Positions 27,623 to 36,824 of a DNA stretch of 64,000 nucleotides are shown piece after piece. This DNA comes from Nitrospirota bacterium (GTDB lineage Bacteria; Nitrospirota; Thermodesulfovibrionia; Thermodesulfovibrionales; UBA9159). The stretch covers positions 1-64,000 of the forward strand of contig JAMCWJ010000010.1 of assembly GCA_023475105.1 (NCBI GenBank). Reading direction: 5' to 3'. The first letter of the stretch is position 1. Every line of letters begins with the position of its first letter. Under the pieces are notes generated by a model that saw only the letters and a program-made list of their open reading frames with translations, did no database searches and was not told where the DNA came from. The position numbers and the translations under genes were made by a program.

Positions 27623-28876
27623 ATGCCGTTTGCATTCGTATTGCCGGATTTGGGCGAAGGAACAACAGAAGGGGAAATACGAAAATGGGTCGTAAAGGAA
27701 GGTGATGACGTCGAAGCGCATCAGACTGTCCTCGAAATGGAAACGGATAAGGCGGTCGTCGAAGTGCCCTCCCCCAAGAAAGGAAAGGTGCTGAAGATCA
27801 ATAAACAGGAGGGCGAGATCGTCAAGGTGGGCGAAGTCCTGATGACTCTCACCCTGGAGGGTGAGGTCGCCCCTGAGGTGAAGCCGAAGGCCGAAGAAAA
27901 ACCGAAACCTGAAGAGAAACCCGAGTCCCGTGAGGAGATCAGGCCGGAGACGAAAGAAAAGCCCGCGGAAGAGGCGAGACCGAAATCCGTCTCTGTTGTC
28001 GGTGTCCTGCCGGAAGAAGAAGAGGCGGTTCTCGCAACGCCGGCGATCAGGGCGCTTGCGAAGGAGCAGGGCGTCGAACTCGACGCCGTCAAAGGCACAG
28101 GTCCGGGCGGCAGCATCACGAAAGAGGACGTGATGAAGGTCTCCAAAGAGAAGAAGCCGGAAGACCTCTACGGTCCCACGGAAAGGATACCTTTGAGGGG
28201 ACTGAGGAGGACCATCGCAAAAAATATGGTGCTGTCACAAAAGACGACCGCCTTTGTCACGGGCATGGAGGAGGCGGACATCACCGACCTGTGGAATCTC
28301 AGGGAGCAGGAGAAGAAAGGGCTTCGCGAAAAGGGCGTCCATCTGACCTTCCTGCCCTTTTTCATCAAGGCCGTGTACCACGCGCTTACAGAGTATCCGA
28401 TGATGAACGCCTCGCTCGACGACGAGAGGGAGGAGATCGTGATCAAGAAGTATTATACGATCGCCGTTGCCGTCGACACCCCCGAGGGGTTGATGGTGCC
28501 CGTCATAAAAGACGCGGTGCAAAAGACGATCCATGAACTTTCCCTGGAGCTTCAGGATCTGAGCCAGAAGGCGCGTGACAGGAAGATCAAGCTCGAAGAG
28601 ATGAGAGGGAGCAGTTTCACCATTACAAACTACGGGCATTTCGGAGGCATCTTCGCCACGCCCATCATCAACCATCCCGATGTGGCGATACTCGGCACCG
28701 GGAGGATAGTGGAGAGGCCATGGGTCAAGGGCGGGAAGATCGTCATCAGAAAAATCCTCCCCCTCTCGCTCACCTTCGACCACCGGGTGACCGACGGGGT
28801 GTACGCGTCGCAGTTTTTGATGAAGGTCGTCTCCTATCTCGAAGACCCTGCGCTGCTATTCATAGAAAGCGCATGA
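27623..28876 (+). CDS. pdhC: Dihydrolipoamide acetyltransferase, E2 of pyruvate dehydrogenase
   Basis: Single lipoyl domain (residues 1-80, lipoyl-Lys in EMETDKAVVEVPSP), a Glu/Lys/Pro-rich linker (85-130), peripheral subunit-binding domain (ATPAIRALAKEQGVELDAVKG, 140-175) and the catalytic domain ending FDHRVTDGVYASQFL with active-site His and Asp. ATG 27623 with GGAGG eight nt upstream gives 417 aa. Its TGA overlaps the next ATG, so it is translated with the acyl-CoA synthetase alpha subunit. Confidence 0.93.
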   Translation: MPFAFVLPDLGEGTTEGEIRKWVVKEGDDVEAHQTVLEMETDKAVVEVPSPKKGKVLKINKQEGEIVKVGEVLMTLTLEGEVAPEVKPKAEEKPKPEEKPESREEIRPETKEKPAEEARPKSVSVVGVLPEEEEAVLATPAIRALAKEQGVELDAVKGTGPGGSITKEDVMKVSKEKKPEDLYGPTERIPLRGLRRTIAKNMVLSQKTTAFVTGMEEADITDLWNLREQEKKGLREKGVHLTFLPFFIKAVYHALTEYPMMNASLDDEREEIVIKKYYTIAVAVDTPEGLMVPVIKDAVQKTIHELSLELQDLSQKARDRKIKLEEMRGSSFTITNYGHFGGIFATPIINHPDVAILGTGRIVERPWVKGGKIVIRKILPLSLTFDHRVTDGVYASQFLMKVVSYLEDPALLFIESA

Positions 28877-30267
28877 GTTCTCTCGATTCTCTCTTCAACC
28901 CCCGGTCCGTCATTCTCATAGGTGCGGCCCATACGGAGATAAAGCTGGGGGGCATCGTCCTCAAGAATCTGCTCAAATTCGGAGGGAAGGTCTATCCCGT
29001 GAATCCCAAGTATGAGGAACTTATGGGGGTAAAGGCATACCGCTCCGTGGCAGAGATACCCGGGGCCGCAGACCTTGCGATCATCATGAGGCCCGCACCC
29101 GAAGTGCCCGGCATCCTCGGGGAACTGAAGGGAAAAACGAACGCTGCGATTGTCGTGAGTTCGGGCTTTGCCGAGGTAGGCGAGACCGAACTCCAGAGCG
29201 CGGTGAAAGAGAAGGGCAGGGAATTCGGGATACGCCTGCTCGGACCGAACTGCATGGGTCTCTTCAACCCCGGGAGGAAGCTCGATACGTTCTTCATCTC
29301 TCATGAGAGGATGAAAAGGCCCCAGAGAGGCAATGTGGCGATTCTGTCGCAGAGCGGCGCGATCATGGCGTCGCTCTTCGAGGCGGTCAGGGCTTCCCAT
29401 ATCGGCATATCGAAGGCGGTGGGTTACGGAAACGCCGTCGACATCGACGAGTCCGACCTATTCGAATACTTCCTCGGCGACAGAGAGACCGATGTCGTCG
29501 TCTCCTATATCGAATCCCTCGGTGACGGCAGAAAATTCGTCGAGAAGGCACAGGCCCTGTCGGAAAGGAAATCCCTTGTCATCCTGAAAGCGGGCAAGGG
29601 GACGAGCGGGTCCGCCGCCGCATTCTCCCATACGGGAAGACTTGCGGGCCGCTATGAGGTCTTCCGTTCGATCTTGAAGCAGTTCCGGCTGAGCGAGGCA
29701 AGGGACTTCGACGAATTGATGGATGCGACAAAGGCACTGTCCTATCAGGGGGCTTCCCGGAAATCCCGGACTCCGCGCCGTGCGCCCGCGGTCGGAGGAA
29801 ACACCGGGAACCGTGTCTGCATCATAACGAACGGCGGCGGTTCAGGGGTGCTTGCTGCGGACGAATGCATGAGGCAGGGGCTTGATGTGGTGCGGCTGTC
29901 CGCGGAAAGACTCGATCACCTCAGGGGCGTCTTTCCGAACTTCTACGTGCTGAACAACCCCCTTGACCTTACCGCCCAGGTAAAGGACGAGGACTATTCC
30001 CTTGTACTCAATGAACTCAGGGACGACTATGACGGTTTCGTCGTGATCGCCTTGCCGAATATCCCGGGGATCACCGAAAAGCTCGGCGCACTGATGAGGG
30101 CCGTGAAGGCAGATCTGGACAAGCTGATGGTCTTCCACATCCCTACGGACGGCGTATCGAAAAAGATTATCTCACTTCTCGAAAGGTCCCGCATTCCTGT
30201 CTATCCTTCGCCGGAACGGGCGGTGAAAGGACTCGCGGCCCTCTTACAGCGCCGGCAAAACAGGTGA
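28873..30267 (+). CDS. ADP-forming acetate/acyl-CoA synthetase, alpha subunit
   Basis: Converts acetyl-CoA (or other acyl-CoA) plus ADP and Pi to the acid, CoA and ATP, together with a beta subunit. Rossmann CoA-binding domain (SLFNPRSVILIGA), succinyl-CoA-synthetase-like part with GPNCMGLFNPG, SQSGAIMASLFEA and the phospho-His loop AFSHTGRLAG (about 255). 464 aa matches archaeal alpha subunits (about 460). The start overlaps the E2 stop (ATGA), coupling it to pyruvate oxidation. The beta subunit is at 39814-40488. Confidence 0.88.
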   Translation: MSSLDSLFNPRSVILIGAAHTEIKLGGIVLKNLLKFGGKVYPVNPKYEELMGVKAYRSVAEIPGAADLAIIMRPAPEVPGILGELKGKTNAAIVVSSGFAEVGETELQSAVKEKGREFGIRLLGPNCMGLFNPGRKLDTFFISHERMKRPQRGNVAILSQSGAIMASLFEAVRASHIGISKAVGYGNAVDIDESDLFEYFLGDRETDVVVSYIESLGDGRKFVEKAQALSERKSLVILKAGKGTSGSAAAFSHTGRLAGRYEVFRSILKQFRLSEARDFDELMDATKALSYQGASRKSRTPRRAPAVGGNTGNRVCIITNGGGSGVLAADECMRQGLDVVRLSAERLDHLRGVFPNFYVLNNPLDLTAQVKDEDYSLVLNELRDDYDGFVVIALPNIPGITEKLGALMRAVKADLDKLMVFHIPTDGVSKKIISLLERSRIPVYPSPERAVKGLAALLQRRQNR

Positions 30268-30280
30268 GTCGGCAGAAGGA

Positions 30281-30430
30281 TTGAACGTTCGCGACAGCTC
30301 CCCGTATTGGCGGGAGCTTACCGTCTCGTTCCTCAGGGACCTTGAGGGAGCCTCGGAAAAATGGGCCCGGCTTCAGGATGGAACCGGCAGAAGGTACGAT
30401 CGGCGTGCTTCTCGCCTCTGCGGGATATGA
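30281..30430 (+). CDS. Possible 49-aa small protein
   Basis: A TTG-initiated open frame in the 316-nt gap before glgA, with AGAAGGA directly upstream. The product is charged and helical-looking (YWRELTVSFLRDLEGASEKW). A hairpin AGCTCCC/GGGAGCT (30296-30318) lies inside it. No family recognised; it may be chance in GC-rich sequence. Confidence 0.25.
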   Translation: MNVRDSSPYWRELTVSFLRDLEGASEKWARLQDGTGRRYDRRASRLCGI

Positions 30431-30456
30431 CATTTCCTCATAAAGCATGGTACACT
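30427..30456 (+). promoter_or_regulatory. Probable promoter of glgA
   Basis: ATGACA (30427-30432), 18-nt spacer ending in TGG (extended -10), TACACT (30451-30456). Confidence 0.5.
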
Positions 30457-30541
30457 TTTTTATGCTTTCACTGTCCTGCCCTTACATCCCGAAAATGCTT
30501 CCCGGAGCTTCGAACCGGGTAATTGCGAGCGGGAGGACCAC

Positions 30542-30580
30542 ATGACGCCGGCCTCTGCACCTGACGCGGACAAGGGCTGA
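30542..30580 (+). CDS. 12-aa leader ORF upstream of glgA
   Basis: ATG with a strong GGGAGG six nt upstream, 12 sense codons (MTPASAPDADKG), TGA three nt before the GTG of glgA. glgA itself has no good ribosome site, so ribosomes terminating here probably reinitiate at glgA. Inference from spacing only. Confidence 0.4.
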   Translation: MTPASAPDADKG

Positions 30581-30583
30581 CCC

Positions 30584-32056
30584 GTGTTTATCGTCATGAT
30601 CGCATCCGAATGTGCGCCGGTCGCAAAAGTCGGCGGACTCGCAGACGTCGTGTACGGTTTATGTCATGAGCTCGAGATACGGGGTCATGACGTCGAGATC
30701 ATCCTGCCCAAATACGACTGCATGCGCTATGACCAGGTATACGGTTTTTGGAAGGTCTTCGACGACCTCTGGGTCCCGTTTTACAACCAGTCGGTCCATT
30801 GCTCCGTCTTTTTCGGGTTTGTTCACGGACGGAAATGTTTCTTCATCGAGCCCCACTCCGAAAGGCACTTCTTCAATCGCGGCATCTTTTACGGACACCA
30901 CGACGACCCTGAGCGGTTCGCCTTTTTCTGCAGGGCCGCCCTCGAATTCATGCTCAGAGCGAACAAGCATCCCGATATCATCCACTGCCACGATTGGCAG
31001 ACCGGAATCGTTCCCGTCCTCCTCTTCGATATCTACAAGCACCTCGGGATGACCCATCCCCGGGTCTGCTACACCTTGCACAACCTGAAGCATCAGGGTG
31101 TGACCGGAGAGTTCATCCTCCGCGAAACGGGTCTGAACAGGCCGGACTACTATTTTCATCCCGACCGTCTGCAGGACAACTTCAATCGCTCGGCCATAAA
31201 CCTGATGAAGGGAGGGATCGTCTATTCCAATTTTGTGACGACCGTGTCGCCCACCTATGCCTGGGAGATCATGCACACCGATCTCTCGTACGGCCTCGGC
31301 CGCACACTGCAGGTGCACCACCGGAAGGTCGGGGGAATCCTGAACGGCATCGACTACGACGTCTGGAACCCGGAGACGGACAGTCATATCCCTCAGCGCT
31401 ACGGCATCGCTTCTCCGGAGGGCAAGTACGCAAACAAGGAAGCGCTCAGACACAGGCTGCTTCTCAGACAAGACTACAAGCCGGTCGTCGCCTATGTCGG
31501 CAGGCTGGACCACCAGAAGGGGGTCGACCTGATCAGGGACGGGATCTTTTATTCCCTTGCAAACGGCTGCCAGTTCGTGCTCCTGGGGTCAAGCACCGAG
31601 GCCGGAATCAACCATTACTTCTGGCACCTCAAGAACCAGCTGAATGACAATCCGGGCTGCCATCTCGAAATAGGGTATAACGAGGAACTGGCGCATCTCA
31701 TTTACGCCGGTTCCGACATGATGCTCGTACCGAGTCTGTTTGAACCGTGCGGCCTCACACAGATGATCGCGCTGAAATACGGGACTGTTCCGGTCGTACG
31801 CGCGACGGGAGGACTCAAGGACACCGTCTTCGATGCGGATTATTCGCACAAACCGCCGCAAGAGCGCAACGGGTACGTGTTTCACGATTTCAATTACCGG
31901 GGACTCGAATCAGCGATGCGGCGGGCCGTCGGCAGGTGGTATTCCTATCCCCATCTGTTCAGGGAGCTGATGATCAACGGGATGCGCTGCGACTATTCGT
32001 GGAACCACCCGGGACAGCACTATCTGAATATCTACGAATATATCAGGGACAGATAG
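30584..32056 (+). CDS. glgA: Glycogen (starch) synthase GlgA, GT5 family
   Basis: Adds glucose from ADP-(or UDP-)glucose to alpha-1,4-glucan. The substrate-binding motif KVGGLADVV (15-23) is intact, followed by HCHDWQTGIVP (about 138), LNGIDYDVWNPETD, the GT-B C-terminal start YVGRLDHQKGVDLI and the E-X7-E region SLFEPCGLTQMIALKYG. 490 aa, normal. GTG start. No other glycogen gene is nearby. Confidence 0.93.
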   Translation: MFIVMIASECAPVAKVGGLADVVYGLCHELEIRGHDVEIILPKYDCMRYDQVYGFWKVFDDLWVPFYNQSVHCSVFFGFVHGRKCFFIEPHSERHFFNRGIFYGHHDDPERFAFFCRAALEFMLRANKHPDIIHCHDWQTGIVPVLLFDIYKHLGMTHPRVCYTLHNLKHQGVTGEFILRETGLNRPDYYFHPDRLQDNFNRSAINLMKGGIVYSNFVTTVSPTYAWEIMHTDLSYGLGRTLQVHHRKVGGILNGIDYDVWNPETDSHIPQRYGIASPEGKYANKEALRHRLLLRQDYKPVVAYVGRLDHQKGVDLIRDGIFYSLANGCQFVLLGSSTEAGINHYFWHLKNQLNDNPGCHLEIGYNEELAHLIYAGSDMMLVPSLFEPCGLTQMIALKYGTVPVVRATGGLKDTVFDADYSHKPPQERNGYVFHDFNYRGLESAMRRAVGRWYSYPHLFRELMINGMRCDYSWNHPGQHYLNIYEYIRDR

Positions 32057-32105
32057 GCAAGGCCGGAGAAGACATAGTAAAATAAGAGCGGACGGTCCCT
32101 GCAGA

Positions 32106-32483
32106 ATGATGAAACCATCCGGATATGTGGCGGTTCTCCTTCTCGGCGCGCTTGCATACGGTTGTGCGACGACGCGGAGCAACCTTATCGATACCTCCGC
32201 CAGGCAGGCCAAGCCGGAGGACTATCATATCCGGATTTACAACGCCGCAAGCATACAGCGTCCCTATAAGGTGATAGGGGTGGTGATAGCAAGCACGGGA
32301 TTGCGGTATGACTTTCAGGACGCAGTCGCACATTTGCAGGCCGAGGCGAGAAAGATGGGCGGAGACGCATTGACCGATCTCGCCCGGGGTCTGCCGGAAG
32401 GCGCGGCAATGCCGACAGGAGGATGGTTCATTTTCGGGAGCGCCGGCAATATCTGGAGCGCAAAGGTTATCGTATGGGAATAG
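32106..32483 (+). CDS. Small predicted lipoprotein
   Basis: 125 aa with a lipobox LAYGC (lipid Cys at 20). The mature part (KVIGVVIAST...AEARKMGGDALTDL...) resembles YbjQ/RcsF-like small alpha-beta lipoproteins that often carry the KMGGDAL motif. Ribosome site weak. Located between glgA and gspA; function unknown. Confidence 0.75.
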   Translation: MMKPSGYVAVLLLGALAYGCATTRSNLIDTSARQAKPEDYHIRIYNAASIQRPYKVIGVVIASTGLRYDFQDAVAHLQAEARKMGGDALTDLARGLPEGAAMPTGGWFIFGSAGNIWSAKVIVWE

Positions 32484-32500
32484 GCGGCAGCAATAAGCGG

Positions 32501-32531
32501 TTGCATTCTTTCGTCCGAAATCGGTTATAAT
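32501..32531 (+). promoter_or_regulatory. Possible promoter of gspAB
   Basis: TTGCAT (32501-32506), 19-nt spacer, perfect TATAAT (32526-32531), about 93 nt before the gspA ATG. The spacer is longer than optimal. Confidence 0.45.
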
Positions 32532-32623
32532 TGAGAGAATATTTTCTCCGGCCGGCTGGCCGCGGCATTGTGAAGTTTCGGACATGAATATCGCAGGGAA
32601 CCAGGGAACGCACCTTCTTGCCT

Positions 32624-34234
32624 ATGTATAAGGAATACTTCGGCCTGAAAGAACTGCCCTTTTCTATCGTACCGGACCCCCGTTATCTCTATATGAGTGA
32701 AAAGCACCGCGAGGCCCTCGCTCATCTGATCTATGGAATCAAGAGCGACGGAGCCTTTGTTCTTCTCACCGGCGAGGTCGGCACAGGGAAAACGACGGTC
32801 TGCCGATGCATGCTCGAGAAGTTGCCGCCGGACACGGATGTCGCCTTCATCCTGAATCCGAAGATGACCGTTGAGGAATTGCTCGCTGCATTTTGCGACG
32901 AACTGCATATCCGCTACCCCGAAAACAATACAAGCATCAAGGTCTTTGTGGACCGGATCAATGCCTATCTGCTCGATTCCCATGCACAGGGAAGGAAGAC
33001 CGTGCTTATTGTCGAGGAAGCGCAAAACCTCACGATGGATGTGCTCGAGCAGCTGAGGTTGTTGACGAACCTCGAAACGAATCAGCATAAACTTCTCCGG
33101 ATCGTACTCGTCGGACAGCCTGAACTTCAGGACAAACTGGGCAGGCAGGAAATGCGGCAGCTTGCGCAGAGGATCACCGCCCGTTACCACCTCGGTCCCC
33201 TTTCGAAAAAGGAGCTGACCGAATACGTGACCCATCGTCTGGCCGTTGCCGGTGTGCAGACGAAGTTGTTTCCCTCCCCGCCTATGGATGCGCTCTTTCG
33301 GTTGAGCGGAGGAGTCCCCAGGTTGATCAATGTGATCTGCGACCGGGCCCTCCTCGGCGCATACGTTCAGGCCGAGGACCGCGTAAGCAAGGCGACCCTC
33401 GCCAGGGCCGCGCGCGAAGTCTTCGGGGAATGCGACGGCCGCAGACCCCGGAAAAAGGCCCTGGGATGGGCGCTTGCGGCTTTTTTACTCGTGGCCGCCG
33501 CTGCCCTGACAGCGACGCTTTACCACCGGAACCTTTCCGCCGTACCCGCGAAATCCGCAGCGCTTATCCGGCAGGTGGCGGCTCCGGCGCCCGAGCCTGA
33601 AAAGCTGGACACGCTCGAATGGCCAGCCGACCAGCCCATGGATCAGAGCAAAGACCTGGCTTTCGAGACACTCTTCGGCGTATGGGGCATTCCGTATCAG
33701 GCGCAGGGGCATACCTCTCCCTGCCGGCAAGCCAGGCCCCGCGGTCTAGGATGCCTGGAGGCACGCTCTAGTTTAAGCAGTCTCCTCGTATTGAACAGGC
33801 CGGCCGTTTTGAAGCTTTTTGACAATCAGGGCCGGGAGTTTTATGCCACCATTATGTCTTCGGACGAAAAGACGGCACTCCTGGCAGTGGGGGCTGGTAT
33901 GAAGAAGATCGCCCTCAAGGAGATCGGCCGGCACTGGCTGGGCGATTATCTACTGCTCTGGCGCATGCCGAAAGAGTACACAACGGAAATCCGTCCCGGG
34001 GAAAAAGGCCCTGAAGTGTATTGGATCGAGCAACGCCTCGCACTCGCGGAGGGACGGGAAGCGCCGGGAGAGAAGAGGCCCGTATTTGACGGCGAGCTCA
34101 CCAAACAGGTGAAACAGTTTCAGCTCGTGAGGGGTCTCACTCCGGACGGAGTCGTCGGCCCTCAGACCATTATCCTCATGAATAATGCGATCGGCACGAA
34201 TGAGCCGTCGCTGACCGGCAAAAAGGGGGGATAA
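32624..34234 (+). CDS. gspA: GspA/ExeA-like AAA ATPase with peptidoglycan-binding domain
   Basis: ExeA-type ATPase, which with ExeB remodels peptidoglycan to assemble the type II secretin. YKEYFGLKELPFSIVPDPRY at the start, Walker A GEVGTGKTTVC (about 46), Walker B VLIVEEAQN (about 125), one TM segment (residues 285-305), a degenerate C39-peptidase-like domain (340-440) and a peptidoglycan-binding domain at the end (LTKQVKQFQLVRGLTPDGVVGPQTI). 536 aa from ATG 32624. Six nt upstream of gspB. No other secretion gene is here. Confidence 0.88.
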   Translation: MYKEYFGLKELPFSIVPDPRYLYMSEKHREALAHLIYGIKSDGAFVLLTGEVGTGKTTVCRCMLEKLPPDTDVAFILNPKMTVEELLAAFCDELHIRYPENNTSIKVFVDRINAYLLDSHAQGRKTVLIVEEAQNLTMDVLEQLRLLTNLETNQHKLLRIVLVGQPELQDKLGRQEMRQLAQRITARYHLGPLSKKELTEYVTHRLAVAGVQTKLFPSPPMDALFRLSGGVPRLINVICDRALLGAYVQAEDRVSKATLARAAREVFGECDGRRPRKKALGWALAAFLLVAAAALTATLYHRNLSAVPAKSAALIRQVAAPAPEPEKLDTLEWPADQPMDQSKDLAFETLFGVWGIPYQAQGHTSPCRQARPRGLGCLEARSSLSSLLVLNRPAVLKLFDNQGREFYATIMSSDEKTALLAVGAGMKKIALKEIGRHWLGDYLLLWRMPKEYTTEIRPGEKGPEVYWIEQRLALAEGREAPGEKRPVFDGELTKQVKQFQLVRGLTPDGVVGPQTIILMNNAIGTNEPSLTGKKGG

Positions 34235-34240
34235 ACAACG

Positions 34241-35089
34241 ATGTCTTATATTCTTGACGCCCTGAAAAAATCCGAAAAAGAGAGGCAGCGCGGCACTGTG
34301 CCCGACCTGCATGCAACGCAGGATGTCGTGGTGCAGACCCGGAAGAAGCATTATCTCTTGCTGTATCTTATTGTCGGTGCCCTGTTGCTGAACGCGGGAC
34401 TCGGAACATGGTGGCTTGCGCGACACCCGAAAGGTCCGGCCGCGGCCGCACCACCCACCCCCACCCCATCCCTCGCTGCATCATCCGCCCCTGTACCGCC
34501 CGCACCCGCATCATCCGCATTCGCGCCGTCCATCCCGGCACAAAAGTCTTCCGGCGGCCGCTCCGACCGCGCGCTTCCCGATGAACAGACGGCGACCCTC
34601 AATCCGCCGGCCGCTCCGGTCCGGCAAGAGCCTTCAGTACGCGAAGGGGTTCTCCCCCGTTCCGACCTGAAGGGGAATACCCGAGGGCAAGGAAGGGCAT
34701 CTTCGAAAGAAAACGCGGGGAGGGGAGCGGCAGAAACAACCCCGAAGGGCACGGAAGTAAAGCGGGAGAGCTCATCCGCGGGGTCACAGCCTCCTTCCGC
34801 TATGAGCGGGCCGGGGTCCGGGCCGCCTCAGAAGCCCGCAGTCGTCCCTTCGAAGAACAGGTTATACGGCCTGAGTGAACTGCCTCCCTCGGTATTGCAG
34901 GACCTGCCGGGTTTTACGATATCGACACACCTTTTTGCTGCTGATCCTGCCTCGCGGATGGTGAGGATAAACGGTCAGACGATGCACGAAGGGGAGTCGC
35001 TTTCCGCCGGGCTGAAACTGGAGCAGATCACTCCGGACGGCGTGGTCTTCAGCTACCAGGGCTTCCGTTTCCGTGTAGGGCTGAACTGA
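34241..35089 (+). CDS. gspB: GspB/ExeB-like general secretion pathway protein
   Basis: Partner of GspA. N-terminal MSYILDALKKSEKERQRG is diagnostic; one TM segment (residues 44-62), a long Pro/Ala/Ser-rich periplasmic linker (70-205), and a C-terminal GspB domain (LPPSVLQDLPGFTISTHLFA ... VVFSYQGFRFRVGL). 282 aa. Together with GspA it spans the inner membrane to reach the cell wall. Confidence 0.88.
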   Translation: MSYILDALKKSEKERQRGTVPDLHATQDVVVQTRKKHYLLLYLIVGALLLNAGLGTWWLARHPKGPAAAAPPTPTPSLAASSAPVPPAPASSAFAPSIPAQKSSGGRSDRALPDEQTATLNPPAAPVRQEPSVREGVLPRSDLKGNTRGQGRASSKENAGRGAAETTPKGTEVKRESSSAGSQPPSAMSGPGSGPPQKPAVVPSKNRLYGLSELPPSVLQDLPGFTISTHLFAADPASRMVRINGQTMHEGESLSAGLKLEQITPDGVVFSYQGFRFRVGLN

Positions 35090-35137
35090 TGCCGCACACT
35101 CTTTCATCCATATACAGGAAATTCTCTCTTCGCCCCT

Positions 35138-35154
35138 CCCCTTTGCAAAAGGGG
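35138..35154 (+). terminator. Hairpin after gspB
   Basis: CCCCTTT, three-base loop, AAAGGGG: a 7-bp stem with a very tight loop and no T-tract. It is the only structure seen in the 148-nt gap between gspB and the LOG gene. Confidence 0.3.
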
Positions 35155-35237
35155 AATCAGGAATTGTCTTCCCGATAAATTCGTCCCACCTTCCGGCATC
35201 TTCAGCAGCTTGAATAACAAAACCGCCTGTTGTTAGA

Positions 35238-36296
35238 ATGAACCATGAAGAGGTCCGTACGGTGAAACTTCGCTTCAAGGGAAGCAATAAACCCGTAGAC
35301 GAGGCCATTGACAGACTTATCGGGCTCGCCGGCGGTATCCACAGTCCCGACATCGTCCGGGAAATGATCCTTGCTGCGCTGAAAGCCGGCCAGGAAGAGA
35401 AGGAAGACAAGGCCGACCTGAAGCTCATGAATTCGACGCTGAAGGAAATGTGGTTCACCTCGAAGGTATTCGGTCCGTATGAGAAGGTGAGAAAGGTCAC
35501 GGTTTTCGGCTCTGCCAGGACCCGGCCGCTGGAACCTGTCTACAGGATGGCGCGCCTTCTCGGAAAAAAGCTTGCCGCTGCTGGGTACATGGTGATCACG
35601 GGAGGCGGCCCGGGTATCATGCAGGCGGTGAATGAAGGTGCGGGGCCCGGGCATTCCTTCGGGGTGAACATCCGCCTTCCCTTCGAACAGCAGGCGAATC
35701 CCGTCCTGAAAGGACAGCCCCGCCTCATCGTGTACAAGTATTTCTTCAACCGGAAGATAGCCTTTCTCAAGGAGGCCCACGCCGTCGTTCTTTTCCCCGG
35801 TGGGTTCGGCACCCTCGATGAGGCTATGGAGACCCTCACCCTTGTACAAACCGGAAAGCGTGATCCCATTCCGCTCGTCCTTGTCGATGAGCCCGGCGGC
35901 AGCTACTGGTCGGAGTGCATACGGTTTTTCAGGAAGAAACTCCTGGCCCGCGGCTACATAAGCGCTTCGGATTTTCACCTCTTCGAGCAGGTCGATTCCG
36001 TGGAGACCGTGCTTGAGAAGATCGGACACTTTTACCGCCGTTACCACAGTCTCCGGTATGTCGACGGGAGGCTCGTAATCCGTCTCACGTCCCCTCCGGA
36101 CAACGCATTCGTGAAAGACCTGAAAAAGACCTTTTCCGACATCCTGAGGACGGGGGGAGAGATGTTCCTCTCAGGACCGCTGCCCGCGGAAGCGGATGAG
36201 CCGGCCCTTGCGGACCTGCCGAGACTCATCGTCGACTTTGACAGGAGGAGCCTGGGGAGACTGAGAAGCCTCATCGATGCGATAAACAATGCCTGA
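35238..36296 (+). CDS. LOG-family protein (nucleoside 5'-monophosphate phosphoribohydrolase-like)
   Basis: Lysine-decarboxylase-like LOG fold. Core residues 75-260: VTVFGSARTRP, GYMVITGGGPGIMQAVNEGA and the catalytic PGGFGTLDEAMETLTLVQTGK motif are intact, so nucleotide base-ribose hydrolysis is plausible. 352 aa is longer than classical LOG (about 190): extra N-terminal 70 and C-terminal 90 residues occur in a subset of the family. The start is unsure: ATG 35238 overlaps a TAGAAT -10-like box, and GTG 35262 is an alternative. Confidence 0.85.
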   Translation: MNHEEVRTVKLRFKGSNKPVDEAIDRLIGLAGGIHSPDIVREMILAALKAGQEEKEDKADLKLMNSTLKEMWFTSKVFGPYEKVRKVTVFGSARTRPLEPVYRMARLLGKKLAAAGYMVITGGGPGIMQAVNEGAGPGHSFGVNIRLPFEQQANPVLKGQPRLIVYKYFFNRKIAFLKEAHAVVLFPGGFGTLDEAMETLTLVQTGKRDPIPLVLVDEPGGSYWSECIRFFRKKLLARGYISASDFHLFEQVDSVETVLEKIGHFYRRYHSLRYVDGRLVIRLTSPPDNAFVKDLKKTFSDILRTGGEMFLSGPLPAEADEPALADLPRLIVDFDRRSLGRLRSLIDAINNA

Positions 36297-36363
36297 GGAA
36301 GAATGAGGAAAGACCCGGGCGGCCGCCTTTCTTCCACAAGCTGTTCCAATGGGTTTCGTCGCC

Positions 36364-36720
36364 ATGGTTTATCAAGTGCTTGCAGATATCGTTGTCTTCG
36401 TCCATTTCTTGTGGATACTCTTTTTAATATTCGGCGCATTTTGGGGAGTGAGAAACAAGAAAGTAAAGCTTGTTCATATTTCCGGATTGGTCTTTGCTGT
36501 AACCATCCAGGTATTCAGTTGGTACTGCCCTTTAACCCATCTTGAAGCCTGGCTTAGATCAAAGCAAGATGCAACCTCGTCGTATACGGGTTCCTTCATT
36601 GCCCACTATGCAGAGAAGATTGTGTATATTGAGCTTCCGTCCTCCCTCATCTTCATCTTGACTGTTTTTTTGATCGGAATCACTTCATGGCTGTATCTGA
36701 AAAGAAGGCCGCAGAGGTGA
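36364..36720 (+). CDS. DUF2784 family membrane protein
   Basis: 118 aa from ATG 36364 with three or four TM helices; starts MVYQVLADIVVFVHFLWILF like other DUF2784 members and keeps WYCPLTHLEAWLR and the late YIELPSSLIFILT. Function unknown. The frame opens five codons earlier. Confidence 0.83.
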   Translation: MVYQVLADIVVFVHFLWILFLIFGAFWGVRNKKVKLVHISGLVFAVTIQVFSWYCPLTHLEAWLRSKQDATSSYTGSFIAHYAEKIVYIELPSSLIFILTVFLIGITSWLYLKRRPQR

Positions 36721-36824
36721 TCCTTCCTCTTCTTTCATAACGTGCGATATCGTTCGCACAATTAAGATCACGGTGAGTCAGACACCTATGGGATCTACCA
36801 TGGGACCATGTCCGAAGAATGCGG

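Noticed and set aside
30296-30318. AGCTCCC/GGGAGCT hairpin as terminator of the synthetase alpha gene
   Set aside because: No T-tract follows; kept only as a note in the small ORF entry.
36349-36363. Longer N-terminus for the DUF2784 gene
   Set aside because: Family members begin at the equivalent of ATG 36364.
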